A DNA stretch of 64,000 bases from Peptoniphilus_A sp001811425 (GTDB taxonomy: Bacteria; Bacillota; Clostridia; Tissierellales; Peptoniphilaceae), in NCBI RefSeq assembly GCF_001811425.1, contig NZ_KV804697.1, positions 1-64,000 on the forward strand. Direction: 5' to 3'. The notes beneath the pieces were generated by a model. It made no database searches. It was not told the DNA's origin and saw only the letters and a program-made list of their open reading frames with translations. Of the stretch, positions 45,081-52,976 are shown one piece after another. Each line of letters opens with the position of its first letter. Position 1 is the first letter of the stretch. A program made the translations under genes and the position numbers.

Positions 45081-45108
45081 TTGTCCACTATTAAAAATAT
45101 GTTATAAT
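45081..45108 (+). promoter_or_regulatory. Promoter of the zinc-ribbon membrane gene
   Basis: TTGTCC (45081-45086), a 16-base spacer and an extended -10 TGTTATAAT (TATAAT at 45103-45108). Transcription would begin just before the GAAGGTG ribosome site, supporting the TTG start at 45142. Confidence 0.7.
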
Positions 45109-45141
45109 ATTTTAATAGAAATAATGAAAGAAGGTGCTACA

Positions 45142-46872
45142 TTGTTTTGTCCAAAATGTGGGAATCCTGTCTCTAAAGACGACAACTTTTGTGCTTCCTG
45201 TGGTCACAACTTAAAGGATGTCAAGGTAAGAATTACATCCAAAAAAGATGACAAAAAAGAAGACACTACTAAGGTAAAAAAAGTTTCTGAACACACTAGA
45301 GTCTTTAATCCAAAGTCTCTTGATGCCATTGACACCACTGATGAACTCAAAAACATTATTGCTGAAGTAGACAGAAAAATTTCCAAAAATATTGAAGACT
45401 ACCAAAAGGGCAATGTCCAATCAAAATCACCTGCAAAGGAAAAGATAATTAAAAAATCTCCTGCAAAGGATATTGATATAGAAAAAAAGTCTAAAGTTTC
45501 TGAAAAGAAATTTGATACTATTGACACAAAAAAAGCTGATAAAGAATTTTTAGCAGCCAATAGTGATGTTAAATCTGAATCTGGCATGAGCCAAAAGGAA
45601 CTCATTAGAAGAGTCCAAGAAGAACTTAAAAAATCAAATTATAAGGAAAAGAAAAAAACTTCTCCTGCAAAAGAAGAAAAATCTTCACAAGCAAGCATCT
45701 CTAATGATGATTCTTTTGAAAGTTCCTATGATTTAGAAAATATAAAAATTGAAAATCCTAAGAAATTTTCTTTAAAGGAAAAGTGGAAAAATTTTATTAA
45801 CGAAGAAGACGATGAATTTTCTATTTTCTCAAGCATAAAAGATGACAGCAAGAAAAAAGAAGACACGAGAAATTTGGAGATTAGCAAATCTCTTGAAGAT
45901 TCAGAAAAAACTTTTGAGAATACTCTTTCCACTCCAAAGATTGATATTGAAAATGCCATAAAAAAATCTGAAGAGGAAAAAAAGAAAAAAGCAAAAGCTG
46001 AAGAAGAAAAAAAATCAAAAGAAATTATAACTTCTAGTGAAGAAAAAATTTCTGGCGAAGAAAAAACTTCCGTGGATTCAAAACTTTCAGAAAAAGTAGA
46101 GCCTATGGATAAAAAGTCAGAGACTCCTCTTAAAGAGAAAAAATCTAAAAATCTCAAGGACTTATTTTCCTTTAAAGACAAGGGCGAAAAACCTGTCAAA
46201 GAAATAAATTCTGTGGATTCAAAAGTTGACAAGGTCATTGAAGAAGACTTATCCAAAAAGGTAAGTCATGTAGAAACAAAAATTTCACAAAAATCCATGA
46301 AGAGTCTCGACAAGGTCCTAGACTTTTTAAGTAAAATCACCAACAAGATTTCAAATTACATTGGCGACTTTGGCTCAAAGGAAAGTAAAATTGTAATTGG
46401 AATAGGCGCTTTATTAAATGCCATTGCACTTTTAATTGGCAGCGGGTCTTTTAGATTTATTTTAGTTTTATTTTTAATTCTTAAAATGGTCTTTGACTAT
46501 TTTGAATTTTATGTACCCCTTAATATTGCAACTGACAGAGACGACATTGACACATCTTATCCTGAAGTGAAAAAATTCGCCCTTATAAACTGGATAATTT
46601 GTAAGGCCTTTTTGTTCCTTGGCTTTTTAATTTCACCCTTCGGTGGCTTCTTAAAATACAACATGTTGCAAGCCTTGACAGCAATGCCTCTTGCCACATT
46701 TTTATTAGTTGTGCTTTCTGTCTTAATTGCAATCACTCTTTACAGCAGAGAGTTTATTGGAAGATCAAAAATTAATTTCATTGGCTGGTACGCCATTGCC
46801 TTTACACTTTTTGAACTTCTATTTAAGATGATTTGGTTCATAATTAACTTTATTTTCGTAACACTTTTTTAA
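45142..46872 (+). CDS. Zinc-ribbon protein with long charged linker and membrane C terminus
   Basis: 576 aa from a TTG start; GAAGGTG lies five bases before it, and the ATG at 45124 would place most of the leader upstream of no ribosome site. Residues 1-20 form a double CxxC zinc ribbon (CPKCGNPVSKDDNFCASCG). Then come about 400 residues of Lys/Glu/Ser-rich, disordered or coiled sequence that includes three SPAK(E/D) motifs (around residues 95-180). The C-terminal 170 residues hold four or five hydrophobic helices. The zinc ribbon plus membrane layout resembles the broad zinc-ribbon/DUF4064-like proteins, but no function is known. Terminator follows. Confidence 0.8.
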   Translation: MFCPKCGNPVSKDDNFCASCGHNLKDVKVRITSKKDDKKEDTTKVKKVSEHTRVFNPKSLDAIDTTDELKNIIAEVDRKISKNIEDYQKGNVQSKSPAKEKIIKKSPAKDIDIEKKSKVSEKKFDTIDTKKADKEFLAANSDVKSESGMSQKELIRRVQEELKKSNYKEKKKTSPAKEEKSSQASISNDDSFESSYDLENIKIENPKKFSLKEKWKNFINEEDDEFSIFSSIKDDSKKKEDTRNLEISKSLEDSEKTFENTLSTPKIDIENAIKKSEEEKKKKAKAEEEKKSKEIITSSEEKISGEEKTSVDSKLSEKVEPMDKKSETPLKEKKSKNLKDLFSFKDKGEKPVKEINSVDSKVDKVIEEDLSKKVSHVETKISQKSMKSLDKVLDFLSKITNKISNYIGDFGSKESKIVIGIGALLNAIALLIGSGSFRFILVLFLILKMVFDYFEFYVPLNIATDRDDIDTSYPEVKKFALINWIICKAFLFLGFLISPFGGFLKYNMLQALTAMPLATFLLVVLSVLIAITLYSREFIGRSKINFIGWYAIAFTLFELLFKMIWFIINFIFVTLF

Positions 46873-46885
46873 GACAATAAAATAA

Positions 46886-46917
46886 GGAGAGTAGTAGAAA
46901 AACTGCTCTCCTTTTTT
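46886..46917. terminator. Terminator between convergent zinc-ribbon and MtnA-like genes
   Basis: A 10-bp stem with one G-T pair (46886-46895 with 46902-46911) and TTTTTT on the plus strand. The minus strand has only a mixed T-rich flank. Confidence 0.8.
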
Positions 46918-46934
46918 CATGCAAATTTTTAAAA

Positions 46935-47975
46935 TTAATAATAACTTTTGTGATCTGTGTCTAAATATTTTTTTAAATCACTTGGCTTATAAAGACCCTT
47001 GTCTGTCACAAAGCCTGTGATGAGTTCTGGTGGCGTTATGTCAAAGGAAGGATAAATTGCCTTTACTCCCCTTGCTGTATGGTCACCGAGTACAAGTGAA
47101 GGGTCACGAAGTTCAATTACTATATCGTCTTTAGCTTTCTTTTCTCCATCTGGCATGCCCGTTACATAAAAGGGCACCTTAAACGGGCGAGCCACAAGAG
47201 CAATTTGATGAGTGCCAACTTTATTTGCCACATGACCATCAAGGGTAATTGTGTCCGATGCCGATGTAAATAAGTCTATGCCTATATTTTCCATGGTGTA
47301 GGCGACCATATTGTCTGTTATGACTGTGGTGTCAAAGCCCATTTGGCTTATGCAAGTTGCAGTGAGCCTTGCCCCTTGATAGTAGGGTCTAGTTTCGGTG
47401 CAGTAGAATTTAACATCCTTTCCTTGCTCTTTTAGAGTCCTTGTCATTGTGCCAATAATTGTCTCTGCAAAACATTGGGTCAAAACTTTTCCCCCATCAG
47501 GTATTAAATCGCAGAGATACTTTGCAACTTCATTCATGGCGCTGTATCTTCTGTTTAAAGAATTTATAGATTCTTGGAAAAGAGCCTCCACTACATCATC
47601 TCCACTTTCCATTGCCTTTTTGGCAGCTTCTATAGACCCTCTAGTAACTTTTCTTAACCTTGTAGATGTAGTTGGTCTTGCAGTAGAAATTGTCTCTGCT
47701 GCATCTTCTAAGAAGTTTAATAAATCTTCTCCCCTTAAATCTCTCGCCTCATAGGCTGCAAGTGCCATGCCCATACCTGCTGCTGTGTAGGGTCCTGCTG
47801 ACTGTGTCACCATATCCTTTATGGCTCTTGCAACTTCCTTGTGAGTCCTACATATTTCAAAGCGTATTTCCTTGGGGTAGACTCTCCTGTCTAATATCCT
47901 AACTTCTCCATCTTCATACCAAGCCACATTTTCATATCTTAGCATAAAGGGCATATCATAATCTTGTCTCTTCAT
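46935..47975 (-). CDS. eIF2B/MtnA-type sugar-1-phosphate isomerase
   Basis: 346 aa. Probably isomerises an aldose-1-phosphate (5-methylthioribose-1-phosphate or 5-deoxyribose-1-phosphate) to the ketose. The MtnA catalytic pair is visible: Cys168 in LTQCFAE and Asp241 in SASDTITLDGHVANKVGTHQ. The ETRPYYQGARLTA segment and N-terminal RPTTSTRLRKV are also family traits. It is not a GTP-exchange factor in bacteria. It follows the nucleoside phosphorylase directly (adjacent stop and ATG), which would supply the sugar-1-phosphate, and a class II aldolase is divergent. Ribose-1,5-bisphosphate isomerase is a less likely alternative. Confidence 0.87.
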   Translation of the reverse strand: MKRQDYDMPFMLRYENVAWYEDGEVRILDRRVYPKEIRFEICRTHKEVARAIKDMVTQSAGPYTAAGMGMALAAYEARDLRGEDLLNFLEDAAETISTARPTTSTRLRKVTRGSIEAAKKAMESGDDVVEALFQESINSLNRRYSAMNEVAKYLCDLIPDGGKVLTQCFAETIIGTMTRTLKEQGKDVKFYCTETRPYYQGARLTATCISQMGFDTTVITDNMVAYTMENIGIDLFTSASDTITLDGHVANKVGTHQIALVARPFKVPFYVTGMPDGEKKAKDDIVIELRDPSLVLGDHTARGVKAIYPSFDITPPELITGFVTDKGLYKPSDLKKYLDTDHKSYY

Positions 47976-48800
47976 TTATTCCAACTCCCCAATTATTTTC
48001 ACAATCAAATTTTTTAATTTTGGCGAAACTTCCCTTGCCACATCTTCAACTTCACTTCCGTCCATATTTTCTATGCGGTCAGAGGAATAATTTGTGGCAA
48101 CTGAAAAGGCAAGGACCCTTATGCCGCAGTGACCTGCCGTCAAAGTTTCTGTAATAGTTGACATGCCAACTAAGTCGCCGCCAAGACTTCTTATGGCCCT
48201 AATTTCTGATGGTGATTCAAAAAATGGTCCCACAGTGAAGAAGTAAACTCCTTCCTTTAATTCAATCCCCTCTTCAAGGGCAGATTTTTTTGCAAGGCTA
48301 CGAAGTTCCTTGTCATATAAATTGTCAATGGGATAAAATCTTTCGCCAAATTCTGACAAATTGTTGCCCCTTGTCGGACTCACACCAGCAAAATTTATGT
48401 GGTCTCTAATTAGGCAAATATCTCCTGGATAAAAATTATAATTTACAGCACCTGCTGCATTTGTGAGAATTAAATTTTTTACTCCAAGGAGCTTTAAAAC
48501 ATAAACTGGCATGGCAAGTTCGTCAAAGTCGTAGCCTTCATAGTAGTGAAATCTTTTGGTCATGCATATGACATGCTTTCCAGATAATTTCCCAAAAATA
48601 AATTTCCCCTGGCTATTACTTGTGGAAATCAAAAAATTTGGCACATCTCTGTAGTCAATTTCTAGCTTATCTTCCATTTCATCTAAAAGATTTTCAAGAC
48701 CTGTGCCGAGAATTATGGCAAGCTCTGGCCTTGTTTTTATCTTTTCTAAAATATAGTCTGCACTTTTTTTATAATTTTCAAAAATTTTTTCTTTTAACAT
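47976..48800 (-). CDS. Purine nucleoside / MTA phosphorylase (trimeric PNP family)
   Basis: 274 aa. Phosphorolysis of a nucleoside to base and sugar-1-phosphate. Motifs: AIILGTGLENLL near the start, TKRFHYYEGYDF phosphate region, NAAGAVNYNFYPGDICLIRDHINFAG, VGPFFESPSEIRAIRSLGGDLVGMSTI and a base-pocket FSVATNYSSD (where classical PNP has SLITN-A-G). The changed base pocket may mean a different purine side group, such as 5'-methylthioadenosine or 5'-deoxyadenosine. It shares a transcript with the isomerase. An AGAGGGACT site precedes the ATG. Confidence 0.86.
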   Translation of the reverse strand: MLKEKIFENYKKSADYILEKIKTRPELAIILGTGLENLLDEMEDKLEIDYRDVPNFLISTSNSQGKFIFGKLSGKHVICMTKRFHYYEGYDFDELAMPVYVLKLLGVKNLILTNAAGAVNYNFYPGDICLIRDHINFAGVSPTRGNNLSEFGERFYPIDNLYDKELRSLAKKSALEEGIELKEGVYFFTVGPFFESPSEIRAIRSLGGDLVGMSTITETLTAGHCGIRVLAFSVATNYSSDRIENMDGSEVEDVAREVSPKLKNLIVKIIGELE

Positions 48801-48822
48801 AGTCCCTCTCCATTTATCTTTA

Positions 48823-48849
48823 GTCTAACACAGGATAAGCAATTGTCAA
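48823..48849 (-). promoter_or_regulatory. Possible promoter of the PNP-isomerase operon
   Basis: Minus-strand TTGACA (48844-48849, six of six), 15-base spacer and TAGACT (48823-48828) with an upstream TG. The short spacer and weak -10 keep confidence low. Its -35 overlaps that of the divergent aldolase promoter. Confidence 0.4.
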
Positions 48850-48870
48850 TTGCAGGTAAGATGTGATAAA
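48843..48870 (+). promoter_or_regulatory. Possible promoter of the class II aldolase
   Basis: TTGTCA (48843-48848), 16-base spacer and GATAAA (48865-48870) with a TG one base before it. GAGGTG follows at 48879. Confidence 0.4.
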
Positions 48871-48888
48871 TTATATTTGAGGTGCGAC

Positions 48889-49473
48889 ATGAATTACAGA
48901 AAAATTTTAGTAGAATATGGAAAAAAACTTTTAGATAAAAAATTAGTGGCAGGCACTAGCGGCAATTTAAGCCTTAGGGGTCAAGGTGATGAAATTTACA
49001 TTAGCCCAAGTGGCATGGACTACTTAGAAATCAAAGAAGATGACATTGTAAAAATAAATTTTAATGGCGAAATTTTAGATGGAGACAAAAAACCTTCCTC
49101 AGAGTGGATGATGCATAGAGAAATTTACAAAAATTATCCATCCTACAATGCCATAGTCCACACTCATTCAAGTTTTGCCACAGCCTTTGCAGTTTCACGA
49201 AAAAAGATTCCCCTAATTTTAATTGAGATGGAACCCTTTTTAGGTGGCGAAATTGAAGTAGCTCCCTTTGAACCTTCAGGATCCCTTGAACTTGCAAGGT
49301 CTATCCTTCCCTATTTGAAAAAATCAAACTCCTGCCTACTAGCAAATCACGGAGTTGTCTCTTGCGGCAAGGACATGGAGTCTGCCTTTTTATCAGCAGA
49401 ATATGTGGAAGACGCGGCAAAAATTTACTATTACTCCTTAAATATTGGCGAGCCAAAAATAATTTCAGAATAA
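48889..49473 (+). CDS. Class II (zinc) aldolase, FucA-like
   Basis: 194 aa. Zinc ligands and the catalytic Glu align with E. coli fuculose-1-phosphate aldolase: Glu72 in SSEWMMH, His91 and His93 in VHTHSS, His154 in ANHG. The SGNLSLR phosphate loop is present. It splits ketose-1-phosphates into DHAP and an aldehyde. The preferred ATG has GAGGTG four bases upstream; a longer TTG start exists without one. The divergent PNP and MtnA-like genes suggest 5-methylthioribulose- or 5-deoxyribulose-1-phosphate as substrate. MtnB dehydratase has the same fold and is the main alternative. Confidence 0.85.
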   Translation: MNYRKILVEYGKKLLDKKLVAGTSGNLSLRGQGDEIYISPSGMDYLEIKEDDIVKINFNGEILDGDKKPSSEWMMHREIYKNYPSYNAIVHTHSSFATAFAVSRKKIPLILIEMEPFLGGEIEVAPFEPSGSLELARSILPYLKKSNSCLLANHGVVSCGKDMESAFLSAEYVEDAAKIYYYSLNIGEPKIISE

Positions 49474-49488
49474 ATTTAAAAATAACGC

Positions 49489-49515
49489 AAAAAAGACAGT
49501 CCCCCTGTCTTTTTT
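49489..49515. terminator. Bidirectional terminator after the aldolase
   Basis: Perfect 11-bp stem AAAAAAGACAG/CTGTCTTTTTT (49489-49499 with 49505-49515). The symmetric A/T ends supply T-runs in both directions, serving the convergent cysteine hydrolase as well. Confidence 0.85.
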
Positions 49516-49571
49516 CTCTGTACCTATAAATTTTTACCACTAAAAATTTTCCTTGAGCACTAATAAAAAAT

Positions 49572-50096
49572 TTAAATAGCCTTTATGTGGCAAGATTCCA
49601 TTACGCTAATGGCTGCTGCTTTCTTTTCCTCTGTAAGTCCCTCTGTCAAATCTTTGTAGATATAAATATTTTTTTCTGGCAAAAATCCCTTTACCAATAA
49701 GGCATTGGAAACTACGCAAATATCTGTCACAAGTCCCAAGAAATAAATGCTATCTATGCCATCTTTTTCATCTAAACTTTTTAAATACTCTCCCAGTTCG
49801 ATTGAGGCAAAAGTATTTTTTTCAAATTTTTTCGCCCTATCAAAACTTTTTGTTTCCTTTAATGCGTCTGCAATTTCATGACCCCATGTTCCCTTTATAC
49901 AGTGTTCTATGGGAAGATTTTCTCCTTCCTTTGTCTTTAAATAGTCTTCATAATGGGTGTCTAAGGTGTAAATTATTTCTCCCTTAAATTCCTCTACCTT
50001 TTCCACAACCTTATCTAAAAGTTTTTCTGTGTCCCTTCCCTTTAGAGAGCCACTTATAAAATCATTTTGCATATCAATTACAACTAATGCCTCCAT
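49572..50096 (-). CDS. Nicotinamidase-like cysteine hydrolase
   Basis: 174 aa isochorismatase fold. Catalytic Asp8 in LVVIDMQNDF, Lys in RAKKFEKNTF and Cys in LGLVTDICVVSNAL. The DTHYEDY and EHCIKGTWGHEI segments match the metal site and substrate loop of nicotinamidases (DxH..H), so deamidation of nicotinamide for NAD salvage is the best guess. It stands alone, divergent from sfsA. Confidence 0.83.
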   Translation of the reverse strand: MEALVVIDMQNDFISGSLKGRDTEKLLDKVVEKVEEFKGEIIYTLDTHYEDYLKTKEGENLPIEHCIKGTWGHEIADALKETKSFDRAKKFEKNTFASIELGEYLKSLDEKDGIDSIYFLGLVTDICVVSNALLVKGFLPEKNIYIYKDLTEGLTEEKKAAAISVMESCHIKAI

Positions 50097-50129
50097 GTCC
50101 TCACTCCTTTACCCTATGATACAACAAGT

Positions 50130-50158
50130 TTTACATATTTTAAAGTTCACTGTATAAT
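50130..50158 (+). promoter_or_regulatory. Promoter of the sfsA operon
   Basis: TTTACA (50130-50135), a 17-base spacer and a perfect TATAAT (50153-50158). The leader to the GGGGTG site and ATG is about ten bases. Confidence 0.7.
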
Positions 50159-50173
50159 ATTTTGGGGTGAATT

Positions 50174-50890
50174 ATGAAATACAAGAGTGTTTTAAAAGCA
50201 GAATTTTTATATAGAAAAAATAGATTTATCGCTCTTTGCAAAAAGGGTTTCTTGACTCTTACTGTCTATGTGCCAAACACTGGCAGGTGCAAGGAAATTT
50301 TAAGAGAAGGTGCCACAGTTTTTCTTACCTACAATGACAGTCCCAACAGAAAGACTTCCTACACCCTCATTGCCGTCATGAAGGACGATAAAATAATAAA
50401 TATCGATTCACAAGCTCCCAACGAGATAGCTTACCAGGCATTTTTGCAAAATAAAATTGACCTTGGCTTTAAGTACAATAAAATAAAAAGAGAATACTCT
50501 CATGGCGATTCCCGCTTTGATTTTTATTTAGAAGGCGAAGGCAGAAGGGCTCTCTTAGAAGTCAAGGGCGTGACTCTTGAAAATAAGGGCATCGTCGCCT
50601 TCCCCGATGCGCCAACTACGAGGGGACTTAAGCATATAAATGGTCTCATTGAAGCTAGTGGCGAATACTTAACTTACATCCTCTTTGTAATTCAAATGAA
50701 GGATGTAAAGTTTTTCACGCCAAATTACCTGACAGATAAAAATTTTTCGCAGGGACTTATAAGGGCAAGAGAGGCTGGAGTTAATATTCTCGCCTACGAC
50801 TGCTTAGTAACGAGAAATTCACTGGAAATATCAGATAAAGTGCCTGTAGTTTTGGAGGAAACATGGAATTTAGACTTGCAAGAGAATTAG
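50174..50890 (+). CDS. sfsA: SfsA-family DNA/RNA nuclease homolog
   Basis: 238 aa. SfsA proteins have an N-terminal OB fold and a C-terminal PD-(D/E)XK-like nuclease core. Here VYVPNTGRCKEILREGATVFL (OB) and DFYLEGEGRRALLEVKGVTLE with FPDAPTTRGLKHI are the characteristic blocks. E. coli SfsA was first named for sugar-fermentation stimulation, but nuclease activity has been shown for homologs. First gene of a three-gene plus-strand operon (GNAT and DUF6440 genes follow). Confidence 0.93.
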   Translation: MKYKSVLKAEFLYRKNRFIALCKKGFLTLTVYVPNTGRCKEILREGATVFLTYNDSPNRKTSYTLIAVMKDDKIINIDSQAPNEIAYQAFLQNKIDLGFKYNKIKREYSHGDSRFDFYLEGEGRRALLEVKGVTLENKGIVAFPDAPTTRGLKHINGLIEASGEYLTYILFVIQMKDVKFFTPNYLTDKNFSQGLIRAREAGVNILAYDCLVTRNSLEISDKVPVVLEETWNLDLQEN

Positions 50891-51366
50891 ATAGAGAAAA
50901 AATCGAAAAAATTTATGAAGATGGCTCTCTTAAATTAAAATCGCTGGGCATAAACCAGTGGCAGGGAGCTGACAAGCCAAATTTAAATAATTTTAAAGAT
51001 CTTATAGAAAACAAAAATATTTTTGTCTTAGAAGACCAGGGAAAAGTAGTGTCCACTGTAATAATTTACGCCCATGATGAGGACTATGAAAATAATTTAG
51101 CTGGAGAATGGAAAAGTCCAAGGCCCTATGTGGCTCTTCACAGGATTGGAAGCCTTGCAAGTGAGAGAAAAAAGGGCTATGGCAGAAAAATTATTGAATT
51201 TGCAGAAGCCTATGCGAGGGAAAATAATTTTAAATCAGTTCGCATTGACACCCACAGAGAAAATAAGTCCATGCAAAATCTTTTAAATGCACTTGGCTAT
51301 ACTTATGTGGGCATAGTTTATCTTGGCGGCAAAAGTGAAAGATTTGCCTATGAAAAAGTATTGTGA
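50863..51366 (+). CDS. GNAT-family N-acetyltransferase
   Basis: 167 aa. The acetyl-CoA loop appears as LASERKKGYGRKIIEFAE, with YVALHRIGSLA before it and TYVGIVYLGGKSERFAYEKVL at the end. The substrate is unknown. Its ATG lies 28 bases inside the sfsA end and has GGAGG at the right distance. Confidence 0.85.
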   Translation: MEFRLARELDREKIEKIYEDGSLKLKSLGINQWQGADKPNLNNFKDLIENKNIFVLEDQGKVVSTVIIYAHDEDYENNLAGEWKSPRPYVALHRIGSLASERKKGYGRKIIEFAEAYARENNFKSVRIDTHRENKSMQNLLNALGYTYVGIVYLGGKSERFAYEKVL

Positions 51367-51373
51367 GGTTAAT

Positions 51374-51589
51374 ATGTTTAAAGATAGAGAAGACAAGAGG
51401 TTTATAAAAATTTTTAAGGAGGGCTCTCTTACTGAGTCCATACAAATTCTATTAGACACTGAAACAGGAGTAAATTATCTCTACATCGGTGCAGGTTACG
51501 GTATGGGCATCACTCCCCTCCTAAACTCTGAGGGAAAAGTTGTAATTTCAAGTCAAAGAGAAATACAAAATTATATTGAAAGAAATTAA
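51374..51589 (+). CDS. DUF6440-like small protein
   Basis: 71 aa. RFIKIFKEGSLTESIQILLDTETGVNYLYIGAGYGMGITPLL recalls the DUF6440 family (small proteins with the 'ETGVNYL...G.GITPLL' pattern), named here from memory. The ATG seven bases after the GNAT stop has GAGGTT upstream; a longer reading would overlap. The function is unknown. Terminator-like hairpin follows. Confidence 0.7.
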   Translation: MFKDREDKRFIKIFKEGSLTESIQILLDTETGVNYLYIGAGYGMGITPLLNSEGKVVISSQREIQNYIERN

Positions 51590-51595
51590 AAAAAG

Positions 51596-51635
51596 CCACA
51601 GCTTACTAAAAATCTTAAAGTAAACTGTGGTTTTT
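51596..51635. terminator. Bidirectional terminator between DUF6440 and mgtE genes
   Basis: Stem CCACAG/CTGTGG (51596-51601 with 51625-51630), with inner TTACT/AGTAA pairing and TTTTT on the plus strand; the minus strand has a T-rich run from the A-stretch before it. Confidence 0.8.
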
Positions 51636-51637
51636 AT

Positions 51638-52975
51638 TTAAATTAAAAGTGGCAAGAAAACTGTGGCAAGTCCTAAGAAGATAAAAAACCCAAAGACATC
51701 TGTAAATGTTGTGAGAAAAATTGATGAGGCTATGGCTGGGTCAATTTTCATCTTATCCAAGATAAGTGGAATGAGAAATCCCATGGAGCAGGCAATTATC
51801 ATGTTGGCAATCATGGCTAAGAATAAAATAAATCCTAAATAGATATTGTGATGCCAAAATACAAAAACTCCAGCTGCCAAAATTCCTATAATGGCTCCTT
51901 CAAAAAGTCCCAAAAATATTTCTTTAAATATAAGTTTATAATCCTCTTTGAGGGACAACTCACCACGAGCAAGTGATGTAAGTATAATTGAAAGAGTTTG
52001 TGAGCCTGCGTTGCCGCCCATTCCCGTTACAATTGGCATGGCTGCAGATAGGACGACTACCTGTGAAATTGTGGACTCAAAACCCTTTACAACAGAGGAT
52101 GCCAAAAAGGCTGTCAGTAAATTTACAATTAACCAAGGAATCCTGCTCTTAAAGGAGTCAAACCAAGTTGAGTCGTAAACTTCGTCTGCATTAACACCGT
52201 GCATCTGCAAAATATCTTCGTTGTGCTCTTGGTCGATGATGGCAATAATGTCTTCTGATGTAATAACGCCAAGGATTGCCATGTTGCTGTTTACTACTGG
52301 CAAAATGTCTAGCTCGTACTTGCTAAAGAGGTTTGCCGCAACTTCTTGGTCGTCAGTGCCATATACATAAAAGTCCACTTCTTTTAAAATATCTTGAAGA
52401 AAAGTCTTGGCATTGGCAACTAAGAGATCCCTTATTGTCACAATTCCTTGCAGTCTGTGATAATCGTCTGTGACAAAAATTTCATCAATAATTTCTGTCT
52501 CAGGTGAAATTGTCCTGAGTTTTTTTATGGCTTCTTCTGCCGTCAAGTTTGCCCTAAGGGCAATAAAATTTGTGGTCATGATACCGCCTGCAGACTCTTC
52601 GTCAAAGGAAAGTATCATCTTCAAGGTGTTTTTCTCAGCACTTTTCATTGAGGACAAAATTGCCTTTCTCCTCACCGTTGAAAGAACACCCAAAAGGTCG
52701 GCAACTATTGAAGTTTCCATGTGAGCAAAAATTTCTATTAGATCATCATCAGTAAAAAATGCCATCATCCTTGCGCTGAGGTCATCTTCTGCCGATTCAA
52801 AGAGAAGTGCCATGTTATCGTGGCTTACTAGACTAACAAAAGTTTCCAGGTCCTCATCTTCTAAGTCCTCTGCTTCAAGGGCAATATCCACAGGGTGATA
52901 CTCATCAAAGAGACTGTTTAAGAGCATGTAATCTTCTATTTTTATAATTTTTTTAATCTCTTCATTCAAATCCAT
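51638..52975 (-). CDS. mgtE: Magnesium transporter MgtE
   Basis: 445 aa. The cytosolic N domain is an alpha superhelix (LNEEIKKIIKIEDYMLLNS onward), followed by two CBS domains (around ITSEDIIAII) that sense Mg2+ and close the pore. Five membrane helices (about 285-445) include AAMPIVTGMGGNAGSQTLSI, the family pore segment. A GTG three codons upstream is part of the AGGTGA site; the ATG at 52975 is preferred, one base after the helicase stop. It shares a transcript with the upstream helicase. Confidence 0.94.
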   Translation of the reverse strand: MDLNEEIKKIIKIEDYMLLNSLFDEYHPVDIALEAEDLEDEDLETFVSLVSHDNMALLFESAEDDLSARMMAFFTDDDLIEIFAHMETSIVADLLGVLSTVRRKAILSSMKSAEKNTLKMILSFDEESAGGIMTTNFIALRANLTAEEAIKKLRTISPETEIIDEIFVTDDYHRLQGIVTIRDLLVANAKTFLQDILKEVDFYVYGTDDQEVAANLFSKYELDILPVVNSNMAILGVITSEDIIAIIDQEHNEDILQMHGVNADEVYDSTWFDSFKSRIPWLIVNLLTAFLASSVVKGFESTISQVVVLSAAMPIVTGMGGNAGSQTLSIILTSLARGELSLKEDYKLIFKEIFLGLFEGAIIGILAAGVFVFWHHNIYLGFILFLAMIANMIIACSMGFLIPLILDKMKIDPAIASSIFLTTFTDVFGFFIFLGLATVFLPLLI

Positions 52976-52976
52976 T

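Noticed and set aside
45726..46256. 176-residue minus-strand open frame
   Set aside because: Antisense shadow of the charged linker of the zinc-ribbon gene; rich in Ser and Phe from reversed Lys/Glu codons.
46935..48800. Reading the isomerase as a true eIF2B subunit
   Set aside because: Bacteria lack that factor; the intact Cys/Asp pair and PNP neighbour fit sugar-phosphate isomerases.
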